Origin: Candidatus Schekmanbacteria bacterium
Lineage (GTDB): Bacteria > Schekmanbacteria > GWA2-38-11 > J061
Assembly: GCA_016219965.1 (NCBI GenBank)
Contig: JACRJM010000007.1
Coordinates: 1-64,000 of the forward strand
Reading direction: 5' to 3'
Length of the DNA: 64,000 nt
Each line of letters opens with the position of its first letter. Position 1 is the stretch's first letter. A program made the translations under genes and the position numbers. Below, piece after piece: positions 8,900-18,934 of this stretch. The notes under the pieces were generated by a model. It searched no databases. It had not been told where the DNA came from and saw only the letters and a list, made by a program, of their open reading frames with translations.

Positions 8900-11800
8900 T
8901 CAAGCTAATGCCCCTTCTGTTGTCCCGTAGTTCATATCCATAGTTGTATCAATATCTTCTTCTATTTTATTCAAGTTTGTTTCTGCTCCTTTCAGTTTGA
9001 CAGAAACCAATCTTGATACACCAGCCTCTTCCATAGTCACACCATAAAGAATGTCAGCAACTTCCATAGTTCTTGTTGCATGAGTGATAACCAAGAATTG
9101 TGTATTGTTAGACATCTTTTTTAGGAATTTCCCTAATCTCATGACATTTGCTTCATCAAGAGGAGCATCAACTTCATCAAGAAGGCAGAACGGGCTGGGT
9201 TTAACAAGAAAAACCGCAAAAAGAAGTGAAATAAATGTCATAGCCTTTTCTCCGCCAGACAACAGATTTACATTCTGCAGCCTTCTTCCAGGGGGTCTCG
9301 CAATTATCTCAATCCCAGCTTCAAGAGATTCTGTTTCATCAACCATTCTCATTTCAGCGTGACCACCGGAAAAGAACTCGTTGAATACTTCGTTGAATTT
9401 TTCATTGACCTTGTCAAAGGTCTCCTTAAATTTTTCTCTCGAAACTTTATTTAATTTTTTGAGATTATTGGATAATGACTCAATTGAATCAACAATATCC
9501 TTCTTCTGTTTTTCAAGAAACTCAAGTCTTTCACTCTCTTTCTGATAAGCATCCAATGCTTCAAGATTAACAAGGCCAATCTTCTCAACCTTTACCCTGG
9601 TTTTCTCAAGTTCTGCTTTCAAATCATCAACTTCAGCTTCTGCAATCGTGTCAAGCAGTTCCATTAATGGGATATTACATCTGCTATTGAAATTAGTTAT
9701 CTGATTTTCGTATCTGGCATCAAGTTCTGTCTTACGTCTGTCAAGCAGTGTAACCTTTTCGCTAACATTTTCAAAAACAGCTTTTATTTCTTTTCTCTTA
9801 TGGTCTGACTCGGTTATGATGTAATTCTTATCATTGATTTCCTTGTTTTTTCTCTCTACAAGCTCTTGCTGATAAACTTTCTTTTCATCAAGAGATTTTA
9901 TTTTTTCAACAGTTTCTTCTATCTCTTTTTTTCTCTCATCAAGCAAGGCTGATGACTTAGCAACGATATTTTTTTCTGAATCCAACCTGGATAGAAGTTC
10001 ACTTATTGTAGCCCGGTGACTTTCGGCCTGAAATTCAAGTCGTTTTTTCTCCTCCTGTCGTTTGGCAAATTCTATTTTTCTTTCAGTCAACACAGCCTGA
10101 GTCTCATTGAGAATTTCCTCAAGCCCTCCCATTTCTTCTCTATATAAAAGTATTGCATGTTCTATTTCAGCTTGGATTTTGCTCATTTCTGCAACCTTTT
10201 GCTCATATTGCTCCATCTTCCCGGCTATTTCTTGACTCTCATATTCAAGTTGTTCAATTTCAAACTTAACTTCTTCAACTTTCTCTGCCATTCTCTTCAT
10301 TTCTTCAACTTTTATGGCAAATTCTTTGTCAAGATTGATTTCCCTTTCTTTTGCCTCGGACTCAGATGCAATAAGAATGTCTATGTCTGATTTTTTATTA
10401 GAAATATTTTTTAAAATATCATCTATCTGCTGTTTTTTGGCATCTATCTTATTCTCTATATCCTTAATCTCTTCTTTAAGTTCCTTTATACGTGTTTTCT
10501 TTAGAAGAAGACCACTACCTGATTGAGAGGAAGATCCACCTCTTACAATACCTTCCGGTGTTATAATATCCCCGTCCAGATCCACCAATGTAAACTTATG
10601 ACCATTTTCTCTATGAATCTGTATTCCACGTTGAAAATTATCCACAAGAATTACATCTTTAAGCAAGTAAGACAAAAGAACCTTATACTGCTCGTCAAAA
10701 GAAACAAAATCAACTGCTCTTCCAAGGACTCCATCTTTTGACAGGATATTTTCTACCATACTTTCTGATTCATCCCTGTATTCTTTAATATGAATTGGGA
10801 GAAATACACATCTACCTGAATTTTCTAACTTTAAATATTCAACACCTTCAATCGTAGCTTCTATAGAAGGAACCACAACAGCATCAATATTTTCTTTCAG
10901 AACAGACTCTATTGCAGTCTCGTAACCCGGTCTCGCATCAAGGGTTTCTGATAAAGACAGAAAAGCCGGGGTATAGCTTTCCTGTTCGCTTCCTCTGCGG
11001 AGAATATTTCTCGGACCATCTGTCAGGCCTTCATGATTTTTATAAAAATCCTCAAGAGAGGTAAATTCAGACTTTGCATATGCAAGTTTTTCCTTAAGGT
11101 TTTTTTGCTCTTCACCTTCTATCTCAAATTCTTTTTCAAGATTTTTGAGCTCTTCATTTTTCCTGCCTCTTTCTCCTCTTAATACATTTATTTTTTCTCT
11201 GATTTCAGAAAGCAACAATTCAAGCTCTTCTACTCTCTTTCCCAAATTGTCTTTTCTGCTTAAAGCTTCTTCCTTCTCTGCATTTAACCCTTCAATCTTC
11301 TTCTGCATCCAATCTAATCTAATTTTCCCTTCCTGTATTAGGTTATTAAGAGTCAGAAGCTCTGATTGGCAGGATTTAAGTTTTGAATTTTGTTCATCAA
11401 TACGAAACATCTTTCCGGAAAGTTCATCTTTCAGGCGTTCAACTTCTTTTTCTTTCTCCAACATTTCCACGTGCATATTATCTATGGAATTATCAAAACT
11501 ATGGATTTCTGCTATTGCCTCACTTAATCTTTTTTCACACTCCTGTTTCTGTACCTCTATGATTGTAAGATTCTGAAATGATCTTTCCTTTGAACCTGTA
11601 ATATGACTTATTTCATTCTCCAATAATTCAACACGGCTATGCAGGTTGTTTACGTCATTTTCTATACCGTAAAGCTCATTCCTCTCATCTTTTAACACAC
11701 TTTCTTCACTTGACACCGCAAACCGTAGGTTTTCTAGATCGCTTTCTATGGTAGCAAGCTCTGCAGTCACTTTAAGTTTTTCATCAATTGCTAAAGTCAA

Positions 11801-12550
11801 TTCTTCCTGAAGAGGTTCTTTTTCACTCTTTATATTTTTTATTTCTAAAGCAAGAATTTTGCCTTCAAGATCATTAAATAATTGCTTAAGTTTATTGTAA
11901 ACTTTGGTTTTGGCAGCTTGTCTTTTTAATGAATTTACCTGTTTTCTTACTTCACCAATAATATCTTCAACTCTCTCAAGATTGAGTTGAGTATTCTCCA
12001 ATTTTTTTTCTATATCTTTTTTCTGTACCTGGAATTTTTCAATACCGGCGGCTTCCTCAATAAGCCGTCTTCTTTGCTCTGGCTGCGATGTCAGCAGTTC
12101 GTTTACCTCTCCCTGTTTAATAATAGAACATGCTTTCACCCCCAGGCCTGTATCCAAAAACAGATCGTATATATCCTTTAGTCTGCAGGGAACTTTATTT
12201 ATAAAGTATTCACTCTCACCTGAACGGAATAACCTGCGTGTTATCATTAGCTGCTTCACATCTCTATAATGTTCACTCAATGATCCATTGTCATTTGAAA
12301 TAAGGAGATTAACTTCTGCCATTCCCAATGGCTTCCTCTCATCGCTACCATTGAAAATCATGTCTTCCATTTTCTTGCCGCGCAGATGTTTGGAGCTTTG
12401 TTCACCCAATACCCAGCTAATTGCATCAGAAATATTGCTTTTCCCGCACCCATTTGGTCCTACTACAGCTGTAATACCGGGTTGAAAAACAACTTCTGCT
12501 CTTTCGGCAAATGATTTAAAGCCTATGGCTTCAAGCCTTTCGATCCTCAA
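8900..12550 (-). CDS. smc: Chromosome segregation protein SMC
   Basis: Condensin-type ATPase that organises and segregates the chromosome with ScpA/ScpB. From a TTG start it is 1216 aa. Walker A is at 31-38 (GPNGCGKS). Two long coiled coils flank a hinge around residues 505-660 (conserved glycines near GIVRGGSSSQ). The C-terminal head has the ABC signature LLSGGEKAM and Walker B CLLDEVDAPLDEANV. I choose TTG 12550, which gives (M)RIERLEAIGFKSF like other SMCs and has AAGGAG 7-8 nt upstream. The longer ATG start at 12586 would lie next to the -10 box, at or before the transcription start. Confidence 0.96.
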   Translation of the reverse strand: MRIERLEAIGFKSFAERAEVVFQPGITAVVGPNGCGKSNISDAISWVLGEQSSKHLRGKKMEDMIFNGSDERKPLGMAEVNLLISNDNGSLSEHYRDVKQLMITRRLFRSGESEYFINKVPCRLKDIYDLFLDTGLGVKACSIIKQGEVNELLTSQPEQRRRLIEEAAGIEKFQVQKKDIEKKLENTQLNLERVEDIIGEVRKQVNSLKRQAAKTKVYNKLKQLFNDLEGKILALEIKNIKSEKEPLQEELTLAIDEKLKVTAELATIESDLENLRFAVSSEESVLKDERNELYGIENDVNNLHSRVELLENEISHITGSKERSFQNLTIIEVQKQECEKRLSEAIAEIHSFDNSIDNMHVEMLEKEKEVERLKDELSGKMFRIDEQNSKLKSCQSELLTLNNLIQEGKIRLDWMQKKIEGLNAEKEEALSRKDNLGKRVEELELLLSEIREKINVLRGERGRKNEELKNLEKEFEIEGEEQKNLKEKLAYAKSEFTSLEDFYKNHEGLTDGPRNILRRGSEQESYTPAFLSLSETLDARPGYETAIESVLKENIDAVVVPSIEATIEGVEYLKLENSGRCVFLPIHIKEYRDESESMVENILSKDGVLGRAVDFVSFDEQYKVLLSYLLKDVILVDNFQRGIQIHRENGHKFTLVDLDGDIITPEGIVRGGSSSQSGSGLLLKKTRIKELKEEIKDIENKIDAKKQQIDDILKNISNKKSDIDILIASESEAKEREINLDKEFAIKVEEMKRMAEKVEEVKFEIEQLEYESQEIAGKMEQYEQKVAEMSKIQAEIEHAILLYREEMGGLEEILNETQAVLTERKIEFAKRQEEKKRLEFQAESHRATISELLSRLDSEKNIVAKSSALLDERKKEIEETVEKIKSLDEKKVYQQELVERKNKEINDKNYIITESDHKRKEIKAVFENVSEKVTLLDRRKTELDARYENQITNFNSRCNIPLMELLDTIAEAEVDDLKAELEKTRVKVEKIGLVNLEALDAYQKESERLEFLEKQKKDIVDSIESLSNNLKKLNKVSREKFKETFDKVNEKFNEVFNEFFSGGHAEMRMVDETESLEAGIEIIARPPGRRLQNVNLLSGGEKAMTFISLLFAVFLVKPSPFCLLDEVDAPLDEANVMRLGKFLKKMSNNTQFLVITHATRTMEVADILYGVTMEEAGVSRLVSVKLKGAETNLNKIEEDIDTTMDMNYGTTEGALA

Positions 12551-12587
12551 TTTTAGTCTCCTTATTATAATTACGAGATATGGCAAT

Positions 12588-12617
12588 AGTATAAACAGGT
12601 AAAATGGATCGTGTCAA
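12588..12617 (-). promoter_or_regulatory. smc: smc promoter
   Basis: On the minus strand TTGACA (12617-12612) and TATACT (12593-12588) are separated by 18 nt. The predicted start is near 12581, about 30 nt upstream of the TTG start codon at 12550. This promoter makes smc independent of nadB, which lies upstream on the same strand. Confidence 0.65.
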
Positions 12618-12722
12618 GAAAGAAAACTATATATTGATATTAATTAAGCAGTCGTATACTTTATATTGTGGTTCTAAGGCAAAAGATGAGATGTGAGGTT
12701 TCTCTTAAAAAAAGCAGCAATC

Positions 12723-14276
12723 TCAATCAGTCCGATAATGGCAACCTCTGCTTTTACGGTTAGATCTTGCTGCTGAAAGTATAACCATGGCAGACTGTAT
12801 CCCATTGCGTAGACCGATAAGTTCATCTGAAAGTATGGCATATCTGTAAAATTCTTCTATTTCGTTGTTGAGTTCAGAAAGAATTTTTTCAGCACGAGCT
12901 AATCGTTTACTTGACCTTACAAGGCCAACATAATTCCACATTGTATGCCTTATAGTAAGCCAGTCCTGCATGACAAGAGCAGGATCTACCTGTTCATTTT
13001 CATATTTCCATCCCTCCACTCGCGGGAAATCATATTTTTCTTTTTTGCCAGCAATTTTAGTAGATGTATCTTTTCCCGCTAAATAGCCCCATACAAGCCC
13101 CTCAAGGAGAGAACTGCTTGCAAGCCTGTTAGCACCATGAATACCAGTACATGAAACTTCTCCCACTGCCTTGAGTCTCCGGATCGATGTCTGGGCATTT
13201 TCATCCACAACTATTCCGCCACATAAATAATGAGCAGCTGGGACAACAGGAATAGGCTGTTTGCTTATATCAATATTAAAGGATGCACATTTTTCATAAA
13301 TGTTGGGAAACCTTTTTTTAATCCAGTCAGGGTTTTTATTTGAAATGTCAAGATACACACACTCGCTGTCATCACGAATCATCTGCTCGTGTATTGCTCG
13401 TGCCACAATGTCCCGTGGTGCAAGGGAACCAAGCTTGTGGTACTTATGCATAAAAGGTTCACCTTTCTTGTTTATAAGCTCCGCCCCCTCACCTCGCAGA
13501 GACTCTGAAATCAGAAAACGCTCCCCTTCAGGATGATAGAGGGCTGTGGGATGAAATTGAACATACTCCATATTTAAAATTAGGGCTCCAGCCCTGCGCG
13601 CCATAGCAATTCCGTCTCCCCTGGCTCCCTTCGGATTTGTAGTATGGAGATACAAAGCACCTATACCACCTGTTGCAATAACAGTTTCCTTTGCTATTAA
13701 GGGAATGACTTTTCGCTGTTTCTGGTCAAAGGCATAAGCACCAAAACACTCTGGAGATCTGTAAATATCGAGCGGATCCTTTGAATGATGCGAAAAAGTA
13801 AGAAGATCAGTAGCAGTACATCCTGTTTTAACTGTAATATTCTTGCAATCTTTTAGTTTGGCAAGAAGTGCAAGCTCTATGCTTCTTCCTGTCAGGTCTC
13901 TTGAATGGATTATTCTTTTTACAGAATGTGCTGCTTCATCAGTTATATGGTACTTTCCAGATTCAGTCTTATCAAACTCTACGTGGAGCTCGTTCATTAA
14001 AATATTCTCAATACACCATGGCCCAAGCTTTGAAATAACATCAAGCGCCTTTAAGTTTGAAAGCCCTGCACCTGCTCTGAAAAGATCTTTTTTTAATTTT
14101 TCAGGAGAATCACCATTCCCTTTATAAATGATTCCTCCCTGCGCATAGTAGGTATTGCTTTCACGAACTTCCTGACCGTTAGTAATTACTGTAACATTTA
14201 TACCTTTTTTTGAGGCCACTATGGCAGTAGTTAACCCTGCTATGCCACTGCCAATAACAAGTAAATCTGTCTGCAT
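12723..14276 (-). CDS. nadB: L-aspartate oxidase
   Basis: Flavoenzyme that oxidises L-aspartate to iminoaspartate, the first step of de novo NAD synthesis. The N-terminal FAD-binding motif is GSGIAG (8-13). Typical fumarate reductase/succinate dehydrogenase-flavoprotein motifs follow: TYYAQGGI, RIIHSRDLTGRSIE, VQFHPTALYHPEG, RGEGAELIN, APRDIVARAI, and the C-terminal EVSCTGIHGANRLASSSLLEGLV. Length 517 aa is normal. Its ATG overlaps the ribD stop by one nucleotide (TAATG), indicating translational coupling. nadA and nadC are not in the window. Fumarate can serve as oxidant for this family, which suits anaerobic growth. Confidence 0.95.
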   Translation of the reverse strand: MQTDLLVIGSGIAGLTTAIVASKKGINVTVITNGQEVRESNTYYAQGGIIYKGNGDSPEKLKKDLFRAGAGLSNLKALDVISKLGPWCIENILMNELHVEFDKTESGKYHITDEAAHSVKRIIHSRDLTGRSIELALLAKLKDCKNITVKTGCTATDLLTFSHHSKDPLDIYRSPECFGAYAFDQKQRKVIPLIAKETVIATGGIGALYLHTTNPKGARGDGIAMARRAGALILNMEYVQFHPTALYHPEGERFLISESLRGEGAELINKKGEPFMHKYHKLGSLAPRDIVARAIHEQMIRDDSECVYLDISNKNPDWIKKRFPNIYEKCASFNIDISKQPIPVVPAAHYLCGGIVVDENAQTSIRRLKAVGEVSCTGIHGANRLASSSLLEGLVWGYLAGKDTSTKIAGKKEKYDFPRVEGWKYENEQVDPALVMQDWLTIRHTMWNYVGLVRSSKRLARAEKILSELNNEIEEFYRYAILSDELIGLRNGIQSAMVILSAARSNRKSRGCHYRTD

Positions 14277-15409
14277 TACATTCCTCTCTTTTTGGGTTTT
14301 CTGCCTATTAAGAGAATATCCCTATTAACCCTTCTAACATTTTCAATTTCGATTTGATAAGCTGATTTAATATTTTCGATCCCCTCTCCTCCAATAATCC
14401 CCTTTGCCTTTTCTCCACCAAATAACATTGGAGCGAAAAAGAAATAAAACTTATCTACTATGTCACTTTTTATAGCATCTGCATTTATACTCGACCCACC
14501 TTCAATTAGAACAGATGTTATCTCTCTTTTGCCCAACACCCGCATCAATTGGAAAAGACTGACATGTTTGCGGTCATCACCTTTAAAAAAAAGCAATTCA
14601 GCACCAAGGTTTTCAAAAAGAATCCCTTTCCTTCTGTTATCACTATTATCAATAGTGGCAATTATAACTTTTCTTTTTCCTTTAGTTTTAAAAATTTCAG
14701 ATTCAGTGGGAACCGACAGTTTGTTATCTACTATTATTACAGCAGGGTCGCGTTTAGCTGAAACAAGTCTGCAGGTAAGTTGCGGATTATCTTTAATAAC
14801 AGTATTTGAACCGACAAGGACTGCATCAAAAGTTGCTCTTAATCTGTGGACTATTTTTCTGGAATTTTCAGAAGTAATCCACTTCGATTCTCCATTGTTT
14901 GTTGCTATCCTGCCATCAAGGCTTGCAGCTGTTTTTAATACGGTAAAAGGCAACCTCGTAGTGATATATTTAAAAAAAATCTCATTTAAAACCTGTGCTT
15001 CTTCTTCTAAAACGCCTTCAGTAACTTTAAGTCCCGATTCTTTCAGTTTCTTGAATCCTTTTCCGCGTACAAGAGGATTTGGATCTTTGGTAGCTGCAAC
15101 AACTCTAGTTATTCCTGCGTCTTTAATAACATCACAGCATGGTCCTGTTCGTCCACGATGAACGCAAGGCTCAAGATTCACATAAAGAGTTGAACCTTTC
15201 GCTCGTTCCCCCGCTTTTTTAATCGCAATAATCTCAGCGTGGTAACTACCAGCCATCTTATGATAGCCAGATGATATTATTTTCCTGTCTTTAACCAGAA
15301 TAGCACCTACCATAGGATTAGGACTTACTGTCCCGGCCCCTTTTTTAGCAATAGAAAGGACTTTCTTCATGAAATGAATATCATCTTCATTAATAGGCTT
15401 TTTCTGCAT
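14276..15409 (-). CDS. ribD: Bifunctional riboflavin deaminase/reductase RibD
   Basis: Riboflavin pathway enzyme with two fused domains. The N-terminal cytidine-deaminase fold (1-145) has the zinc site H57-A-E59 and the PCVHRGRTGPC motif with C82 and C91. The C-terminal RibD_C reductase (about 150-365) has TAASLDGRIA and SVLIEGGSSINA. Together they deaminate and reduce the pyrimidine intermediate after GTP cyclohydrolase II. Full length at 377 aa. It is the first gene of a ribD-nadB pair on the minus strand. No FMN riboswitch fold is recognisable upstream. Confidence 0.95.
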   Translation of the reverse strand: MQKKPINEDDIHFMKKVLSIAKKGAGTVSPNPMVGAILVKDRKIISSGYHKMAGSYHAEIIAIKKAGERAKGSTLYVNLEPCVHRGRTGPCCDVIKDAGITRVVAATKDPNPLVRGKGFKKLKESGLKVTEGVLEEEAQVLNEIFFKYITTRLPFTVLKTAASLDGRIATNNGESKWITSENSRKIVHRLRATFDAVLVGSNTVIKDNPQLTCRLVSAKRDPAVIIVDNKLSVPTESEIFKTKGKRKVIIATIDNSDNRRKGILFENLGAELLFFKGDDRKHVSLFQLMRVLGKREITSVLIEGGSSINADAIKSDIVDKFYFFFAPMLFGGEKAKGIIGGEGIENIKSAYQIEIENVRRVNRDILLIGRKPKKRGM

Positions 15410-15439
15410 ATATTCTTATGGTAAATAAATGCAATTTTC

Positions 15440-15466
15440 TCTATACGTAAAAACATTAAAAGTCAA
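15440..15466 (-). promoter_or_regulatory. Possible ribD-nadB promoter
   Basis: On the minus strand TTGACT (15466-15461) is followed after 15 nt by TATAGA (15445-15440), with a predicted start about 25 nt before the ribD ATG. Both hexamers are good, but the spacer is short, so this is tentative. Confidence 0.35.
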
Positions 15467-15640
15467 TCCAATGAAGCTTGTAGAAATCACATTGAAGTTC
15501 TTTCCGGCAGGAGTTGGGGGATTTCAATATATAATTTTTATCATTTTATTATATTTGCTCGCTAATCACTATAGAGGACTCTACGGATTGACTGACTGAT
15601 TGTATTTACTTTCTATGATGGATTGTAATCATATTTTCCG

Positions 15641-15669
15641 TTGACATCAATGTGTGATAAACATATGAA
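15641..15669 (+). promoter_or_regulatory. sppA operon promoter
   Basis: Perfect TTGACA (15641-15646), 17-nt spacer and TATGAA (15664-15669), with a predicted start near 15676, about 30 nt before the sppA ATG. It serves the four-gene plus-strand run ending at 18920. The rest of the 298-nt divergent gap shows nothing else clear. Confidence 0.6.
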
Positions 15670-15707
15670 TATGTCTACAAAACATTGGAGAGGAAATCCT
15701 AATAATA

Positions 15708-16703
15708 ATGAACCGTGAGAAATTTATAGCAATTATAATTGTGCTGTTATGCATAATCTCTATTATTATTGGTATATTTCTTCTTACAAAAGAGAAGGTA
15801 TTGACAAAACCTTGGGATTCGCCGGGTGTTACATCAATTATGGCAGAAGCCAGCGATGCAATAGGAGTTGTCGATCTATATGGGGAGATAGACTTCCAAC
15901 CTTCTTCATTAGCTTTCGGAGCAAGTTCGGGAGCAGACAGTATAGTTGAAAAAATAAACCGTTTTGTGAAAAACTCCAGAGTTAAGGCAATAATTATAAG
16001 GATTAACAGCCCCGGAGGAACTGTCGGTGCGACTCAGGAAATATACGACTCAATTATTCGAGCAAGAAAAAAAGGGATAAAAGTAGTAGCCTCTTTAGGC
16101 GACATTGCAGCATCAGGAGGTTATTATGTTGCCTCAGCAAGCGATAAAATTGTAGCCAACCGCGGAACAATTACGGGTAGCATTGGTGTTCTTATAACTT
16201 CTCCTAATTTAAAAGATCTATTTGAAAAATATGGGATAAAATACAATGTTATTAAAAGTGGGAAACATAAAGACATACTAGCTTTTTGGAGGGACCTTTC
16301 AACAGAAGAACAAGAACTTCTTCAAATTACAATAAACAATGTTTATGAACAATTTGTAAAAGCTGTTTCTGAGGGAAGAAAAATTAAGGTGGAAAAGATT
16401 AAGGAAATTGCTGACGGAAGAATTTTCAGTGGAGAACAGGCTTTTGAAATAGGTCTTATTGATGATCTTGGAGGTTTCGAAGAAGCAAAAGACTTAGCCG
16501 CACGATTAGCACATATTAAAGGAGAACCTGTAATTTTAAAGGATATCCCCTCACCTTTTGAGAAAATATTTAAGTTGTTAAATACAGAAACAGGAAACAA
16601 AATTAGGAATGTCGATATTTTAGATAAAACTCCTTTAAAGTATCTTTATCCTGGAAGTTTAAAACTTGTTGAAAGTTTGATTAATAACAATATTGGGAAT
16701 TAA
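15708..16703 (+). CDS. sppA: Signal peptide peptidase SppA (S49 family)
   Basis: Membrane-anchored serine protease that cleaves leftover signal peptides. One N-terminal transmembrane segment (about residues 7-27) precedes a single S49 protease domain, so this is the short 'half-size' form (331 aa). The nucleophile is Ser136 in GDIAASGGYYVA. The general-base lysine is probably Lys188 in KSGKHKD, 52 residues later, the same spacing as in Bacillus SppA. RINSPGG and TGSIGV are also family hallmarks. It heads a tight plus-strand cluster (15 nt to the next gene). Confidence 0.95.
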   Translation: MNREKFIAIIIVLLCIISIIIGIFLLTKEKVLTKPWDSPGVTSIMAEASDAIGVVDLYGEIDFQPSSLAFGASSGADSIVEKINRFVKNSRVKAIIIRINSPGGTVGATQEIYDSIIRARKKGIKVVASLGDIAASGGYYVASASDKIVANRGTITGSIGVLITSPNLKDLFEKYGIKYNVIKSGKHKDILAFWRDLSTEEQELLQITINNVYEQFVKAVSEGRKIKVEKIKEIADGRIFSGEQAFEIGLIDDLGGFEEAKDLAARLAHIKGEPVILKDIPSPFEKIFKLLNTETGNKIRNVDILDKTPLKYLYPGSLKLVESLINNNIGN

Positions 16704-16718
16704 GGAAAAGAGAAACTG

Positions 16719-17288
16719 ATGGAGTTGTTTTATAATTTTATCTTTCATCCGCAAAGAGCAGTTAACCAGGGAAAAGAAGATGGTAATATTTTAACTTCTA
16801 TTTTTCTTCTAATATTTTCAATTTTAAGTCTGGAGATTTCTAATTCATTAATTTTTTCTGCTCAGTCAGGGCTGAGAGAAATACTTTTCTCAACAATATT
16901 TTTATTATTATTTACTTTATTTACCATTATTCTTTCTTCCATAGTCATAAACTTTTCAGCTGAAATATTCGGCAAAAGGAAAACAGCTACAAAGCTAATT
17001 AAATTAATGATTTTAAGCACCATACCATTGGTATTCCTAACTCCAACAGCAATAATATTAACTGCAATTGGAGGAAATAAAATTTATTTCTTAGTTAAAA
17101 TGATAATAACAATATGGACCGTTTCGTTACAAGTATACATTTTGAGGGAATATTATGATACGTCATTGATTAAAGCATTCTTAATGTACATATCACCAGT
17201 AGCTGCAGGATTTTTTCTAATCGCTCTCATTGGGATACTATTCACATTTTTTATATTTACACAATTAGGTTTTAATTTTTTTATATAA
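16719..17288 (+). CDS. Yip1-like integral membrane protein
   Basis: A 189-aa protein with about five hydrophobic segments. The opening FYNFIFHPQRAVNQ resembles the start of bacterial Yip1-domain proteins (PF04893), which often begin with a P-x2-F/A-type motif before the first membrane helix. The molecular role of bacterial Yip1 proteins is unknown. It sits 15 nt after sppA and 11 nt before the kinase gene, so it is probably co-transcribed. The sequence is very rich in Ile, Leu and Phe and in A+T, like its neighbours. Confidence 0.75.
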   Translation: MELFYNFIFHPQRAVNQGKEDGNILTSIFLLIFSILSLEISNSLIFSAQSGLREILFSTIFLLLFTLFTIILSSIVINFSAEIFGKRKTATKLIKLMILSTIPLVFLTPTAIILTAIGGNKIYFLVKMIITIWTVSLQVYILREYYDTSLIKAFLMYISPVAAGFFLIALIGILFTFFIFTQLGFNFFI

Positions 17289-17299
17289 GGGATGAGAAA

Positions 17300-18223
17300 G
17301 TGAATATATTAACTGTAGGCTCAGTAGCACTAGATTCAATAGAAACTCCGGCAGGGACAGTTACAGATGTTTTAGGTGGAAGTGCAGTATATTTTTCAAT
17401 AGCGGCATCCTATTTTACAAAAGTCAACTTGGTTGCCGTTGCCGGAAAAGATTTTCCAGACAAACATATAAATCTTTTAAGAGACAAGCAGATAGGAATT
17501 GAAGGACTTGAAATAGACAACAGAGGAGAAACTTTTAGATGGAAAGGGAAATACGGGGAAAATCTTAATGAAGCATTAACATTAGAAACAAATCTAAACG
17601 TTTTTGAAAATTTCATTCCTAAAATTCCATCTTCATATAATGATGCAAAGAATCTTTTTTTAGGGAATATTGACCCTGACTTACAGCTTCATGTCCTTGA
17701 ACAAGTGAAATCACCAGCAGTAATTGGACTAGACACAATGAATTTCTGGATCAATGGTAAAAACAATGCATTAAAAAAAGTAATACGTAAGGTACATATA
17801 GTTCTATTAAACGATAAAGAATCAAAGCTCCTCGCAGAAAGAAACAACATACTTGAAGCAGCAAAAGAAATACTTTCCATGGGGCCGCAATACGTTGTAA
17901 TAAAAAGGGGAGAATATGGTGCTGTTTTAATTTCAAAAAATAGTCGTTTCTGGGCACCTGCTTACCCAGTCGATATAGTAATTGATCCCACTGGAGCGGG
18001 AGACAGCTTTGCAGGAGGATTTATGGGCTGCATAGCATGGAAAAACAAACTTGAAGACGAAATATTAAGACAGGCAGTTATATGTGGAACAGTTATGGCT
18101 TCATTTGCTGTCGAAGATTTCAGTATAAGAAAAACTTCTCAACTGAAAAATGAAGATATAAGAAAAAGATACAGAGAGATCAGAACTATTACAGATTTTA
18201 AAACTCCTGATGAATTTGCATGA
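17300..18223 (+). CDS. PfkB-family sugar/nucleoside kinase
   Basis: Ribokinase-fold kinase, 307 aa. The N-terminal glycine motif is LGGSAVYFSIAAS (about 29-41), and the C-terminal ATP/anion-hole motif is DPTGAGDSFAGGF, which holds the catalytic aspartate. The substrate cannot be deduced. The start codon is GTG at 17300, preceded by AAGGGATGAG as ribosome binding site. The gene overlaps rsmI by 14 nt. The same pairing of a PfkB kinase with unrelated housekeeping genes occurs in several delta-type genomes as I recall them, but this does not reveal its substrate. Confidence 0.88.
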   Translation: MNILTVGSVALDSIETPAGTVTDVLGGSAVYFSIAASYFTKVNLVAVAGKDFPDKHINLLRDKQIGIEGLEIDNRGETFRWKGKYGENLNEALTLETNLNVFENFIPKIPSSYNDAKNLFLGNIDPDLQLHVLEQVKSPAVIGLDTMNFWINGKNNALKKVIRKVHIVLLNDKESKLLAERNNILEAAKEILSMGPQYVVIKRGEYGAVLISKNSRFWAPAYPVDIVIDPTGAGDSFAGGFMGCIAWKNKLEDEILRQAVICGTVMASFAVEDFSIRKTSQLKNEDIRKRYREIRTITDFKTPDEFA

Positions 18224-18920
18224 TTTCAAAGACCATCAGCAAGAGGGAATTCTATATATTGTATCAACGCCAATCGGGAATCTTGAGGACATTACAATAC
18301 GAGCTCTTAAAGTTCTTCGAAAAGTTGACATGATTGCCTGTGAAGACACTCGAAAATCATTACGTCTTTTAAATCATTTTAAGATAAAAAAACCGCTTAC
18401 AAGTTTTTTTTCAGGCAACCAAAGTTACAAGGGCACAAAAATTATAAAATTATTAAAAGAAGGTAAAAATATTGCCCTTGTGTCTGAAGCAGGAACTCCA
18501 GGTATTTCCGATCCGGGAACCTCTTTAATAGCAGAAGCTATTCGTAACGATATAAAAATATTCCCTATTGGAGGTGTTTCAGCAGCAATAATAGCACTTT
18601 CAAACAGCGGATTTGACACATCAAAGTTTTGTTTTATAGGATTTCTACCCAGGAAAAAAGGTAAAAAAAAGAAAATATTATTAAACTTCAAAGACCGAGA
18701 TGAAACACTTATTCTTTTTGAATCTCCTCACAGAATTATAGAATTACTTCAGGATTTGCTTGCACTATTTGGTAATCGCGAAATTACTCTTTGTCGTGAA
18801 ATGACTAAACTTCACGAACAAACCATTCACTCTTCCCTTGAAGATATATTAAAATCAACTGATTCTATCAATTTTCGCGGAGAAATAACTCTCGTTGTTC
18901 GAGGCAACAATCAACCATAA
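18210..18920 (+). CDS. rsmI: 16S rRNA (cytidine-1402-2'-O)-methyltransferase RsmI
   Basis: SAM-dependent methyltransferase of the tetrapyrrole-methylase fold that modifies C1402 in the decoding centre of 16S rRNA. Family signatures are LYIVSTPIGNLEDITIRAL near the N-terminus, CEDTRKS, EAGTPGISDPG and ESPHRI. Length 236 aa lacks the extra C-terminal tail found in E. coli RsmI, as in many other bacteria. The start overlaps the kinase gene by 14 nt. It converges with the small zinc-ribbon gene. Confidence 0.95.
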   Translation: MNLHDFKDHQQEGILYIVSTPIGNLEDITIRALKVLRKVDMIACEDTRKSLRLLNHFKIKKPLTSFFSGNQSYKGTKIIKLLKEGKNIALVSEAGTPGISDPGTSLIAEAIRNDIKIFPIGGVSAAIIALSNSGFDTSKFCFIGFLPRKKGKKKKILLNFKDRDETLILFESPHRIIELLQDLLALFGNREITLCREMTKLHEQTIHSSLEDILKSTDSINFRGEITLVVRGNNQP

Positions 18921-18934
18921 AAAAAATATAACAT

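Noticed and set aside
12551-12586. Longer smc start at ATG 12586
   Set aside because: It lies beside the -10 box; the TTG at 12550 has the ribosome binding site and conserved N-terminus.
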